The notes under the pieces: model-generated
Database searches by the model: none
Seen by the model: only the letters and a program-made list of their open reading frames with translations
What the model was told of the DNA's origin: nothing
Shown here: piece by piece, positions 28,534 through 36,347 of the stretch
Position numbering within the stretch: the first letter of the stretch is position 1
Layout of the letters: the number at the start of each line of letters is the position of its first letter
Position numbers and translations under genes: made by a program
Source: a virus
Direction: 5' to 3' (one strand)
DNA length: 36,347 nt
IMG/VR virus record: IMGVR_UViG_3300011128_000294
Location: 1 to 36,347 of that record

Positions 28534-28901
28534 TATCGCTCCACAGATGAATTTTTTACTTCCGCCTTAATAGCTAAAATCGAACCATTTAAAGGATCTG
28601 TAGGAGCACCGGCAACAGCGCAAGTAAGCTCAAAGCTACCGTCCACAGATACACTGTCAGAAGTCACATGAAAGCTAAGATCTTGGATCGCTCCAATTTG
28701 CATAACATGAACGTCTAACAATCCCTGAAATTTTTCGATAAGAGTGCAAGTGTAAACACCTGCGCCAGTTCTAACCACGTCCATTGAAAGCTTTTTCAAA
28801 GGAGTAGCTACACCGGCAGCACCAATAGAAACTTTTTCATGGAGAGAAACAGATCCTCTTTCTCTTGATCCATGATCTCTATGATAAGTATGTTTTCCCA
28901 T
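28533..28901 (-). CDS. Small virion/decoration-type protein
   Basis: 122 aa. A polar, basic start (GKHTYHRDHGSRERGSVSLHE) in the sense of an extended arm, then beta-rich sequence (GVYTCTLIEKFQGLLDVHV, SFELTCAVAGAPTDPLNGSI). It is the first gene after the capsid terminator. It probably decorates the capsid; inference from place and fold. Confidence 0.65.
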   Translation of the reverse strand: MGKHTYHRDHGSRERGSVSLHEKVSIGAAGVATPLKKLSMDVVRTGAGVYTCTLIEKFQGLLDVHVMQIGAIQDLSFHVTSDSVSVDGSFELTCAVAGAPTDPLNGSILAIKAEVKNSSVER

Positions 28902-28923
28902 TCTTTACCTCGTTTAAAAGTTT

Positions 28924-28943
28924 AAAAAAGGGGCCTAAGCCCC
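28924..28943 (-). terminator. Terminator just after the major capsid gene
   Basis: On the minus strand GGGGC (28943-28939), four-base loop, GCCCC (28934-28930), then six T (28929-28924). It lies 15 bases after the capsid stop, inside an otherwise continuous unit. It likely lowers downstream expression relative to capsid. Confidence 0.75.
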
Positions 28944-28957
28944 AATTTTATTTGGAA

Positions 28958-30178
28958 TTAGCTAAGTGAAATAACAGCGTTCCAACCCGGAGCATTACAA
29001 CCAAGTTGACGGTATCCACCAACTCTTAGCTCTACTGCATCCGCATCATTTTCACGAAGTAACTTGTTTCCATCAAGGTCAAGGATTCTAATTGCCTTTT
29101 TAAGAGAGTAACACTTCCAAGTTTTCATTGTAAGCATATAGGCTCTATCTGAAGGACAAAAAGGATCTGCAATAACATTGATAGTCCCTTTGTTTGATTT
29201 AATTTGAATACCTTCAAAACCAATATCTGCACGACCAAAAGCCTGAGATACCATGTATTGAACTTTAGACCCTAAAGCTTTTTCTAGGTTTTCAAATTGA
29301 GAGTAATTGATAAAACAAACGTCTGCACGTCCACCTTCTCTATTAACTCTTGAAGCTCCTTTGATTAGCGCCTCTTCGATTGGTAAAGCCGTCCCGTCTA
29401 CACGAATACCACTTAAACGAACCGGATCGACTGAACGATCAACACCAAAAAAGTTGTCCCCAGGAGCCGGAGCAGTAGTAGGAAGCCAAGCTTCTAGCCC
29501 TGCTTCAGAAAGGTTTCTGTCACCGTCAACAAAGATATAATCTAGGGCAGCGGTAGCAGCCGGAAGAGTACCTGTGGCAACAGCGAATGTTCCAAGATCT
29601 CTATCTACAGAAACAACAGTACAAGTCCCGACTCTTTCAATACCGGCAGACTTTGCGGCCGCAGTAGTAAGAGTTTGACCGATCTCAAAATAAACAATGT
29701 TATCAGGATCAGAAAGAGTTACTGTATCAAAACCAACCGGAGCACCAACAGCGATAGAAGCAATTTGCCCAATAGTTCCTGATTGATCCGAAAATAAACC
29801 AGAAGCGAAAGAGTTAGTCGCAGACTGAATAGCGCCATCAATTTCAACCGTTAGAGCTTTTAGGAAAGCGCCTTGGTTAGTTTCTGAAGCTTCGGCAGTC
29901 TCATTGTCGATAGTAGCTAGTGAATAATCTCTAGCACGAACAAGAGTAAAGGCCTTTAGCTCTGAACTTGTTTTATTTGATTTTGCATTTGAAAAAGTTC
30001 TCGATCTTCCTTGTGGGTTTCCATGGATGATTGGAAGCTTCATATCTTCCCCATAGAAATTTTCGTCTTTTGAAAGCATTGCTAAAAACGGGTGATCTTT
30101 GTACACCATGTTTTCAACCATAGTGTTTGAATAATACTGTTTTAATGCCGGAGCATATTTAGTCAAATTTAGCATCAT
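28958..30178 (-). CDS. Major capsid protein (HK97 fold)
   Basis: 406 aa. Main shell protein. It begins LTKYAPALKQYYSNTMVENM, then HPFLAMLSKDENFYGEDMKLP, the N-arm of one podovirus capsid family. A glutamate-containing loop, a helix with ALTVEIDGAIQSATN, and an inserted beta domain (about 150-225: FEIGQTLTTAAAKSAG, VVSVDRDLGTFAVATG) follow. At the end CFINYSQFENLEKALGSKV and NVIADPFCPSDRAYMLTMKTW are the P- and A-domain strands. Two ATGs, 30178 and 30175, are both usable; the second has the better distance from GAGG. Confidence 0.9.
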   Translation of the reverse strand: MMLNLTKYAPALKQYYSNTMVENMVYKDHPFLAMLSKDENFYGEDMKLPIIHGNPQGRSRTFSNAKSNKTSSELKAFTLVRARDYSLATIDNETAEASETNQGAFLKALTVEIDGAIQSATNSFASGLFSDQSGTIGQIASIAVGAPVGFDTVTLSDPDNIVYFEIGQTLTTAAAKSAGIERVGTCTVVSVDRDLGTFAVATGTLPAATAALDYIFVDGDRNLSEAGLEAWLPTTAPAPGDNFFGVDRSVDPVRLSGIRVDGTALPIEEALIKGASRVNREGGRADVCFINYSQFENLEKALGSKVQYMVSQAFGRADIGFEGIQIKSNKGTINVIADPFCPSDRAYMLTMKTWKCYSLKKAIRILDLDGNKLLRENDADAVELRVGGYRQLGCNAPGWNAVISLS

Positions 30179-30199
30179 TTACCTCGCTAAAAGTTAGCA

Positions 30200-31156
30200 C
30201 TAGCCTTTAGGGATAGCACTTAAAGCCCTATTAAACCTCTCTTCCTCAGTCATTTTCGTTTCGTCGATATGCTGATTCTGAGTAGTTGTTTGGGTCATTT
30301 GGTTTGTTAGCGTTTGCGGCTGATTTGACTGATTACCACTATTTAACTGATTTTCTTCTACGCTTTTCGGGATACTATTTTCTTTGATCTTTTGAATCGC
30401 GGAAAATAAATATTCCCTAGTGTGCTCAGATTGTAACACTTTATCTATTTCCGATGCAAGATGCTTTTCGGCCATAGCCGAAGCTTGCTCAGAATTTAGC
30501 ATATTTTTATCTGCATAATCGTAGCCATAATCCTTTGCATCCTTTTGATATTGTTGCTCTATTATATTAAAAACCAGTTCGGATTGATCCATTCCACTAG
30601 ATAATGGAAATTCTGAAGATTTTTCAGTTAGAAAGTCTTTGATAGAGCTTTTAAACTCATTTGTTTGAGTTTCTAATTGCTGCTGCTCTTTTTCTTTGGC
30701 CGTATGGCCATTAAATTCATCCATTAATTCTTTTTTAAGATCTTCTTTATATTTAACAGGATCAAAACCTTCGGAGCCCGGAAGATTATCGTTTTTATCC
30801 GATTCGTCACCACCACCCATAAATTCTTTAACAACATCATCAATCCCATTTAATCTTTCAGATCTCTGATTGTTAAATTCCTCTCTCTCTTTTCTTAGTT
30901 TTTCTTTTTCAAGATAAACATTTCTTTCTTGAGCAGTTAATTGCTCCCACTGTTGGGAAGTTGGAGCCGGTTTTTCATCTTCTTCTTTTTCTTCAACAAT
31001 TTGGTCCTGCTCATTACTTGGAGCCCCTTGGTCTTCATTTCCACCTTGATTGAAATGCTCATTTGCAATCTGGTCAATCGTTGGTAAAGCGCTAGAAGAG
31101 GTTCCCTGTTGATTCACTGAGGGGTTTACTGTCTGGTTGATCGTTTCTGTACTCAT
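30200..31156 (-). CDS. Scaffolding protein
   Basis: 318 aa, highly charged and Gln/Glu/Ser-rich with little hydrophobic core, as in podovirus scaffolds. A helix region at 60-105 (LTAQERNVYLEKEKLRKERE), an acidic middle, a helical part (140-260) and MTEEERFNRALSAIPKG at the end, which is a common scaffold C-terminus that binds capsid subunits. It directly precedes the capsid gene and starts 64 bases inside the kinase-like gene. Confidence 0.8.
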   Translation of the reverse strand: MSTETINQTVNPSVNQQGTSSSALPTIDQIANEHFNQGGNEDQGAPSNEQDQIVEEKEEDEKPAPTSQQWEQLTAQERNVYLEKEKLRKEREEFNNQRSERLNGIDDVVKEFMGGGDESDKNDNLPGSEGFDPVKYKEDLKKELMDEFNGHTAKEKEQQQLETQTNEFKSSIKDFLTEKSSEFPLSSGMDQSELVFNIIEQQYQKDAKDYGYDYADKNMLNSEQASAMAEKHLASEIDKVLQSEHTREYLFSAIQKIKENSIPKSVEENQLNSGNQSNQPQTLTNQMTQTTTQNQHIDETKMTEEERFNRALSAIPKG

Positions 31157-32252
31157 TGTTTTCTTCTCTCATGTTTTGGAGCTTCATCGCTCTATTAAAA
31201 TTACTTCTCTTAACTAATTCGTTCTTTGGGAGATCACCGCCCCCAATTACATCAGACCCAGAAGGATCTATAAAATCTGTCATAACTTCATTTCTCGCAT
31301 TTGCATCTTTTGAAGTTAACAGCGAAGCCCCAAGAACTATAGGGCCAACAAAAGGTAAAACAGAAGGGAGTTTTCTTCTGATTGTTCCTGCTGTCTTCTT
31401 TGTTATATTTTTCGGAATAGCCTTTAAGTGTCTACTTAGTAACTCTTTCCTTATTTCTTTTTTAGATCTATTTGAGGGAGAAGGATCTTTAAATTGTCCT
31501 GCATCTAAAATTTTAGAATTACCAGACTCATGATCGAAACCTATATTTGCATCTCTTATATCTATAGGGTCGTAAATAGTTTCCGAATTAACCTTTCCTG
31601 TTAGTATTTCCTGATCTCTAACCGTATTAGGTAATTGATCCAAATGATCTTGAATCAGGTTCTCTTTCTTTGAAGTTTTAACCCTCATTATCTCGGGAGA
31701 TATTCCCTTGTCCGCTAAATCGCTTTCTATAAAGAATCTATTATTTAAAAACTCCGAGTCAGGACTATAAGGGCTATTTCTTGGCCATTTTATAAACTTA
31801 TCATCCACCTTTACGCCTTCAGCGAACGCGCCTTTTCCTTTTGTTATAATTGCCTCAATCTTAGACGACAAATCTTTCTCTTTTATTGATAACTGTTCGA
31901 GTGTTGAAAACATTTTAGCCCTTTCTTTTTTCCCATCCCTGAAGGACTGAGAACTATCTAGGTATTTTCTAACCTCTAATTTTTTAGAGTTAATATTTTT
32001 CCATTCCTCTTGAACTTTTCCGAGATTTTCCGCTCTGGTCTTAAAAAGATTCTTAGCCTCTCTCGTTTTCTTTACAGCGTCGATTCTTTTCAGGTTAATG
32101 TCTGGCTTAAATTTCTCAATCTCAGAAGCAGATCTTTTTTTTAAAACTTTCCTTATTTCCCTATCTGTTAAGTGATTAAATTCTACGGGCTTCTTTTTGC
32201 CTTCGATAAAATCTTTAACCGATTGCAAAGCCTTCGGAGTCTTCTTTTCCAT
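31092..32252 (-). CDS. Protein with a compact protein-kinase-like core
   Basis: 386 aa. The N-terminal 130 residues are basic and helical. From 137 to 252 the order of kinase motifs can be followed: a glycine loop (G139-K-G141-AFAE-G146-V), a lysine strand (KFIK155W), an alpha-C-like helix (168-180 with E176), GISPEIMRV, a hinge-like strand (ENLIQDHL), a catalytic-loop-like D231-IRDA-N236-IGFD, and KILD250-AG in place of DFG. This is a small kinase-like fold with the Lys, Asp, Asn and Asp retained. The C-terminal lobe beyond is not recognisable. A hydrophobic stretch follows (296-312). Lying between portal and scaffold, it may be a virion passenger delivered to the host. The domain is my inference from motif order; no family search was possible. 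Confidence 0.6.
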   Translation of the reverse strand: MEKKTPKALQSVKDFIEGKKKPVEFNHLTDREIRKVLKKRSASEIEKFKPDINLKRIDAVKKTREAKNLFKTRAENLGKVQEEWKNINSKKLEVRKYLDSSQSFRDGKKERAKMFSTLEQLSIKEKDLSSKIEAIITKGKGAFAEGVKVDDKFIKWPRNSPYSPDSEFLNNRFFIESDLADKGISPEIMRVKTSKKENLIQDHLDQLPNTVRDQEILTGKVNSETIYDPIDIRDANIGFDHESGNSKILDAGQFKDPSPSNRSKKEIRKELLSRHLKAIPKNITKKTAGTIRRKLPSVLPFVGPIVLGASLLTSKDANARNEVMTDFIDPSGSDVIGGGDLPKNELVKRSNFNRAMKLQNMREENNEYRNDQPDSKPLSESTGNLF

Positions 32253-34108
32253 TATAAGCTCTCAGGTAAAGCACCCTCAGTCGGTATTGGTGCAACTTCC
32301 GATAATTGATCTAAGGCTTCCTCCTCAGGAACAACACCCTCTTCTAGTGGGTCAATGGTGGGCTCTTCTACTGGTGGGTTAATAATTAAAATAGCATCAT
32401 CAATCCATCTAATAAAAAGCTCCAGTTTTTCCTCTGGAAGATTCATTCTCTTGTATCTTAAATAAGCCGACTGCATAACAGGAAGGGCATACTCAAGATC
32501 TTGGATCTCTTCAGGGGCGCTATATTTCCCTTCGTCGACAATATCCTCAATTGTTGCATTTATATCATTAACAATGGCAGTCTCAAGTTGTGTAACAGCC
32601 TTAAGGTCTGGATAGTCAAGAAGTGAGTAAGCTTGCCTCTTGTTTAAAAAGTTAATACTCATTAGATCTTGAATATCCGCAAGCTTCCCTGAAGGAGTGT
32701 CTTGAAGTAGGTTAGTTGGATAAACTTTCATAATGTATGAATCATCATCCATGTGAACGTCTTCCCATTTAATTAGCCTTAATCCGTTTTGACCTAATGC
32801 TTTTACTGCCATTTTAGGATTGTCTTTAGCTTGCTGTTTGCTCATTTTGATAACTTTCTTGGAACACCTCATGTAAAAATCTTCCCATCTTTGGGAGACA
32901 ACAGAGAAGCGCTCTGACTCTATGTCGTGAAAAGTTCTTAAAGCTTTTCCAGAGTCAAGGCCGGGCTCTTTCTTGGAAGTGGCAGACATTTGAGAAAGAC
33001 CGATAATTTCATAAGCTCTTGCATACAGTTTATCTAATTGAAGAAATAGCTCTGGCGGAACATTCATTAATTGTCTTGATTCTGGCATAGTCCCAGAGAA
33101 GTAAATTAGGCTTCCTACTTCGTTATTTAGTTGAGTTTCCACGACTTCAGATCCATGCTCTAAGAAAATCTTAGGAACGCCGCCTAAGTGCAAAGATAAT
33201 TGGATCGTTTTAAGAATTTTGTTCATTTCTATTTGGATTCCTGTCAATTGCTCAGAAATACCTTGTGCCCAATACCCAAGAAGTCGTGGAGCCCAACCAA
33301 ATTTCTCAAAAGGGAAATAATCAACGTCATATTCTTCGTCTAACATCGTTCCATGCTGTACCGATATACAATGCCTACCCTTTTCGAGAATCGTTTCCTT
33401 GCCGTTCTTATCCATTCCCATGATAGGAAGTCTCCAAGACTCGACAACTTTAATAATATCTGGTGTAAATTGATCGTATAAAAAAGAACCTTCGGCATCT
33501 GTAGAACTGCTGTGAATTGCAATCTTGTGTTTTGGGAACATGGAGGACACCACGTCTTTTGTGAGGAATTTTACTCTGTGCATCTGCCGAGGTTCTCCAT
33601 ATATAGCTTCGTCTTCATCGACGACTATTTCTTCTGGAAAAACTCTTTCACAATCTATCTGATTCTTATTATTGATAAAGAAGTGCAAGATCCCGTCGCC
33701 AAAAACTCCGGCATCTCTAAAAATATCAATTCCTTTATTGTAAATATCCATTTGATAAAAGGAGCCAGAGATATACTTTTCTAAATTTCTGGCCTTTGTA
33801 CCCATTTCCCACAATCCATCTTCTGTTAAAAACGTGGGCTTGGGTCTATTTTTGGCAATTCTTGCCGTAGCCGTATCAATGGCAGATTGAACAATATTCA
33901 AGGTTAGTTTATTTAAAGATCTAATCTTTTGAAACTCTCCTGCTCTTAATCCTAAAACCTCTGAGTTTCCATATAGTCTAAAGTTTCTTAAGTTCTCTTC
34001 AGATCTCTGGCTCTGCTTATAATCCCAGTGCTTTAAAGAGTTAAAAACTAACTCATGCACTTTGCCCTTATCAGCTTCCCACCAGAATGATTTTTGCTTT
34101 TCTTTCAT
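32252..34108 (-). CDS. Portal protein
   Basis: 618 aa, within the usual length for podovirus portals. It begins WWEADKGKVHELVFNSLKHWD and NLRNFRLYGNSEVLGL, then TLNIVQSAIDTATARIAKNRPKP, a very common portal block. KGIDIFRDAGVFGDGILHFF and PEEIVVDEDEAIYGEPRQ follow; a helical region with EQLTGIQIEMNKILKTIQ forms the crown side, and an acidic tail ends the protein. It forms the ring for DNA entry and binds the terminase. GGGGAAAAG precedes the ATG. Confidence 0.88.
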   Translation of the reverse strand: MKEKQKSFWWEADKGKVHELVFNSLKHWDYKQSQRSEENLRNFRLYGNSEVLGLRAGEFQKIRSLNKLTLNIVQSAIDTATARIAKNRPKPTFLTEDGLWEMGTKARNLEKYISGSFYQMDIYNKGIDIFRDAGVFGDGILHFFINNKNQIDCERVFPEEIVVDEDEAIYGEPRQMHRVKFLTKDVVSSMFPKHKIAIHSSSTDAEGSFLYDQFTPDIIKVVESWRLPIMGMDKNGKETILEKGRHCISVQHGTMLDEEYDVDYFPFEKFGWAPRLLGYWAQGISEQLTGIQIEMNKILKTIQLSLHLGGVPKIFLEHGSEVVETQLNNEVGSLIYFSGTMPESRQLMNVPPELFLQLDKLYARAYEIIGLSQMSATSKKEPGLDSGKALRTFHDIESERFSVVSQRWEDFYMRCSKKVIKMSKQQAKDNPKMAVKALGQNGLRLIKWEDVHMDDDSYIMKVYPTNLLQDTPSGKLADIQDLMSINFLNKRQAYSLLDYPDLKAVTQLETAIVNDINATIEDIVDEGKYSAPEEIQDLEYALPVMQSAYLRYKRMNLPEEKLELFIRWIDDAILIINPPVEEPTIDPLEEGVVPEEEALDQLSEVAPIPTEGALPESL

Positions 34109-34134
34109 CTTTTCCCCTTTTTAGGCATTATACA

Positions 34135-34500
34135 CTAGGTTACACTATAAAATAAATCAGCCTCTAGTTTTTCCTTTTCAGCCTGTAATTTCTCTTCGGA
34201 AGTAAGCTTTTTCGGTGGCTTAACTTCTCCAGAACTAGGAACGATAAACGCAGCCGGATGAAAGGTCATTTCTATTCCATGAATTTTTATATTTGTTATT
34301 TTGTTTTCAATAGCATGAGAAGTCAGAGCTCTAACATCATCCATTATCCTGCTGCTTTCCATTTTTGGATCTTGGCATGGCCCCTTTTCGCAAATGTCGG
34401 CATCCTGTGGGGTTTCAGAAACCTCTGTTCCTGGCATTTCAACAGCCTTAGCCTTTTTCTTCCTAATAGTCCTTGCTTTCTTTTTAACTGATTGTACCAT
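34135..34500 (-). CDS. Small hypothetical protein overlapping the TerL 3' end
   Basis: 121 aa. A Lys/Arg-rich start (1-20), a Cys pair (CEKGPC), then a folded part (RALTSHAIENKITNIKIHGI, MTFHPAAFIV) and a Lys/Glu tail. GAGGA six bases before ATG 34500 is the strongest signal here, which makes a 157-bp overlap with TerL in another frame. An internal ATG at 34362 would reduce the overlap to 19 bases but has no Shine-Dalgarno. Small genes between TerL and portal are common; function unknown. Confidence 0.65.
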   Translation of the reverse strand: MVQSVKKKARTIRKKKAKAVEMPGTEVSETPQDADICEKGPCQDPKMESSRIMDDVRALTSHAIENKITNIKIHGIEMTFHPAAFIVPSSGEVKPPKKLTSEEKLQAEKEKLEADLFYSVT

Positions 34501-35915
34501 TCGTCTTCCTCTATCTGTTTCTTAAGTTGTTTAGCTTCTCGCTTTTCTAAATCATCCATATATTCATCTGTATCTTTGTTATGTTTTTTCTTTGGAGGGG
34601 TATAGAGATAATGCCTACATTCTCTCCAAGCATAAAGGGTCGCATCAGATAAATGGTTCTGGCATCTTCCGTCTTCAGTGTCCTTGTCTTCATTTTTCCA
34701 TTGAAGAGATCCCCATTCTGTTATTAACTCTCCAGTATCGCTAGGAAGTAGCATTAACCTTGCTTCTAAAACATCATCTCGGAGCAGCCGTAAATAGGTA
34801 GCCTTGTCGCTTTTCTCGGCTGAGTGTAGCGGTATCTGGTGGTGATTTTTAATCTCTTCAACACCTTGTTTGTTTGCACCGTCAATAATGATCTTTGTAA
34901 TCTGAAATTTGCGCTGGATATTTCGTATCTGTTTGGCAACACCCGTGAAGTCAAGTTCCGATTCTTTGCTTGCATGGATAACGTATGCCTTGGGGTGCTT
35001 AGGAGTGTAGGCAATAACGGAAAAAGCTGTCGCGTCGTTGTATCCCAAATCCACGCCCAACACATAGAACCATCGTTTATCTTGAGGTAATATATCTGCA
35101 TAATTCCTTTGATCCTTGTCCAACTTGATTATTAATAAATCATCATCGGAACACCATTCATTTAGATAGTGGGTTCTGTACCATGAAGCTTCGACCACTA
35201 AAGGATTCTGCTTAATCATATCATTGATTTCAAGAGTCCATTGTTTCTTCATGTGTGGGTTTTCGTATGCAGTCCATTTATAGACTTTCCAGTCTCTACC
35301 TTTTTCAGTCCCTTCGGTTACAGCTTCAAAGAATGTGTTAGGGATATTTTCACAAGTACCCAGAAGGGTTAGCCAAGAATTAGGGGCTAAATCGGTTAGA
35401 GCCGGCATAATCATCTGGTAACAAAGTTTTTTCATGTCTTGGGTTATTGAACCGGCTTCATCTATTGAAAACTTTCTAAGCTTTTGACCTAGAACTTTTC
35501 TCATTTCTCTTGCTGAAGAATCTAGTCCAATTAGCCTTGTCCTAGATCCGTTAGGATGAAATATTATCTTTTTAGTTTCATTGAATTTGCAATCATACTT
35601 ACCGATCCTATTAAGATCCTTAAAAACGTCCCAAATAATTTCCGCAACAGAGTCCCCAGTTAGGCCAGCATAAACGGTTCTACTCTTTGGAAACTCTTCG
35701 CAAATTTCCATGTGCTCTATTGCTTCTGTATATGATTTTCCTGAACGTCTAGTGCAGTTAATTGCTTTGAATCTACTCGAACGATCCTCTAAAACTTCAT
35801 TTTGTTTTAAGAAGTTAGGATCTCGTAAGCGGGTCAAGCCACCTAAGACTTTGACCCGCTGTTTACGTCGCCGAACTAACTCGGCTAAAATTTGTTTTTT
35901 ACTTGGTTCTCGCAC
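34344..35915 (-). CDS. terL: Terminase large subunit
   Basis: 523 aa, GTG start. ATP-driven DNA packaging motor and headful or site-specific nuclease. Walker A-like CTRRSGKS (54-61), Walker B FSIDEAG (D151, E152), coupling motif LLGTCEN (184-190). The nuclease domain has GVDLGYNDAT (D288), IIIDGAN (D344) and HLSDATLYAW (D423), so three metal acids are in place. The ATPase and nuclease order is standard. The GTG overlaps the acidic gene by 17 bases. The final 50 residues are basic and lie in the overlap with the next gene. Confidence 0.92.
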   Translation of the reverse strand: MREPSKKQILAELVRRRKQRVKVLGGLTRLRDPNFLKQNEVLEDRSSRFKAINCTRRSGKSYTEAIEHMEICEEFPKSRTVYAGLTGDSVAEIIWDVFKDLNRIGKYDCKFNETKKIIFHPNGSRTRLIGLDSSAREMRKVLGQKLRKFSIDEAGSITQDMKKLCYQMIMPALTDLAPNSWLTLLGTCENIPNTFFEAVTEGTEKGRDWKVYKWTAYENPHMKKQWTLEINDMIKQNPLVVEASWYRTHYLNEWCSDDDLLIIKLDKDQRNYADILPQDKRWFYVLGVDLGYNDATAFSVIAYTPKHPKAYVIHASKESELDFTGVAKQIRNIQRKFQITKIIIDGANKQGVEEIKNHHQIPLHSAEKSDKATYLRLLRDDVLEARLMLLPSDTGELITEWGSLQWKNEDKDTEDGRCQNHLSDATLYAWRECRHYLYTPPKKKHNKDTDEYMDDLEKREAKQLKKQIEEDEWYNQLKRKQGLLGRKRLRLLKCQEQRFLKPHRMPTFAKRGHAKIQKWKAAG

Positions 35916-36347
35916 TTAGGACTTTCTCAACTTGGTTGAAAACTTCTTCCCACTGCTTAAGGCTCATGTCTACCCATCCACCTTTGTATTTTTGCGAGAT
36001 ACGGATACAGGCACCCTCTTGACCGCCACCAATCTGAACACCATCAGGAAGGGCCACAGAACTAGATTCGCTAGAATGTTCGTCCACTTCGTCAGAAGAG
36101 ACTTTTTCTTCTTCTCCTGTTTCTGAACTATCTTCGCTATCTGAAGGGCTCCGTCCTCTTCCATCGTTTTGTAGAGTGTCGGATTCAGAATGTCCAGCTT
36201 CGGAAACTTCGCTAGGATCTCCTGCTTCGCTTTCGCTCGATACTGGCTCTCCATCACTTGAGCTATTTTCTCCGTTTGAGATTTCGCCTTGATCTTGCCC
36301 TTCTTCTGTTTCTGATTCTTCCAGTTCAGGGTTTTTCGTTTCGTCAT
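35899..36347 (-). CDS. Acidic Ser/Glu-rich protein upstream of TerL (start lies across the window ends)
   Basis: 150 aa when the junction is closed: ATG at 4..2, second codon from base 1 and 36347-36346, then open to TAA at 35899. Residues 1-100 are strongly acidic (Glu, Asp, Ser, Gly), probably disordered; from about 101 a folded part VALPDGVQIGGGQEGACIRI, then KGGWVDMSLKQWEEVFNQVE. AAAGGA six bases before the ATG supports the start. The acidic arm could mimic DNA or bind a motor or capsid partner, as a guess. A Lys-rich frame over the same bases (35970-36347) is not real. Confidence 0.8.
   Translation of the reverse strand, partial: DETKNPELEESETEEGQDQGEISNGENSSSDGEPVSSESEAGDPSEVSEAGHSESDTLQNDGRGRSPSDSEDSSETGEEEKVSSDEVDEHSSESSSVALPDGVQIGGGQEGACIRISQKYKGGWVDMSLKQWEEVFNQVEKVLSARTK

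Noticed and set aside
31156-31533. 125-codon plus-strand hydrophobic frame
   Set aside because: Antisense of the kinase-like gene; Phe/Leu/Ser-rich as expected from the complement of a Lys/Glu-rich gene, and no start signal.
35970-36347. 125-codon Lys-rich frame starting exactly at the window end
   Set aside because: It is in another frame over the acidic gene. The competing frame has an ideal Shine-Dalgarno across the junction and a folded C-terminus ending at the TerL start.
1-36347. tRNA genes, CRISPR arrays, insertion sequences, integrase or attachment site
   Set aside because: I saw no cloverleaf-like stretches, no regularly spaced repeats, no transposase apart from the zinc ribbon on the exonuclease, and no recombinase motifs. 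A tRNA scan was not possible here.

Overview
This 36,347-bp window looks like one complete, circularly permuted genome of a tailed phage with a short, podovirus-type tail. It holds a full virion gene set: small and large terminase, portal, scaffold, major capsid protein, adaptor, a 969-aa tail protein, three ejection-type proteins and a long fibre. The two ends of the window join: the gene just upstream of the large terminase starts at bases 4..2 and continues from base 36347. The DNA is AT-rich and densely packed, with TAATG and ATGA stop/start overlaps almost everywhere. There are two lipoproteins, several signal-peptide proteins and spanin- or holin-like membrane proteins, which suggests a Gram-negative host. 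The host cannot be named from the sequence. I see no integrase, partition gene or recognisable lysogeny repressor, and no DNA polymerase, helicase, primase or phage RNA polymerase.

Layout. (1) A late transcription unit on the minus strand of about 30 kb starts near 2639 and runs down through TerS, a Fis-type HTH protein and a GNAT protein, across the junction 1|36347. It continues through an acidic protein, TerL, portal, a kinase-like protein, scaffold, capsid, adaptor, tail protein, a second GNAT, ejection proteins, decoration and fibre proteins, and an export/lysis cluster ending at 9054. (2) A minus-strand early unit (6629 to 4294) carries a CsrA-like regulator with a C-terminal extension, an HNH endonuclease, a lysozyme-type endolysin and small unknown genes. 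(3) A plus-strand unit (7059 to about 9002) carries Gp157, RecT, a small helical protein and a possible membrane peptide. It meets the late unit at a two-way terminator. (4) A lone plus-strand DEDD exonuclease with a zinc ribbon (3522-4307) lies divergent from a small minus-strand gene (3368-3015).

Control. Pairs of a 15-bp near-palindrome (ATCTAAT-W-ATTAGAT) occur in three intergenic regions: upstream of the late unit, between the divergent genes, and upstream of Gp157/recT. Within each pair the centres are 31, 33 and 22 bp apart, close to whole helical turns. They lie upstream of weak -35 elements, as if a phage regulator switches the units together. Two of the transcription units start with TATAAT, six bases, then ATGG with no Shine-Dalgarno sequence, which suggests leaderless mRNAs.

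Most unusual contents: a compact protein-kinase-like core in a virion-module protein between portal and scaffold; the extended CsrA; a GNAT gene with no canonical start codon (probable ATT); a fibre with a signal peptide; and the phased operator set.
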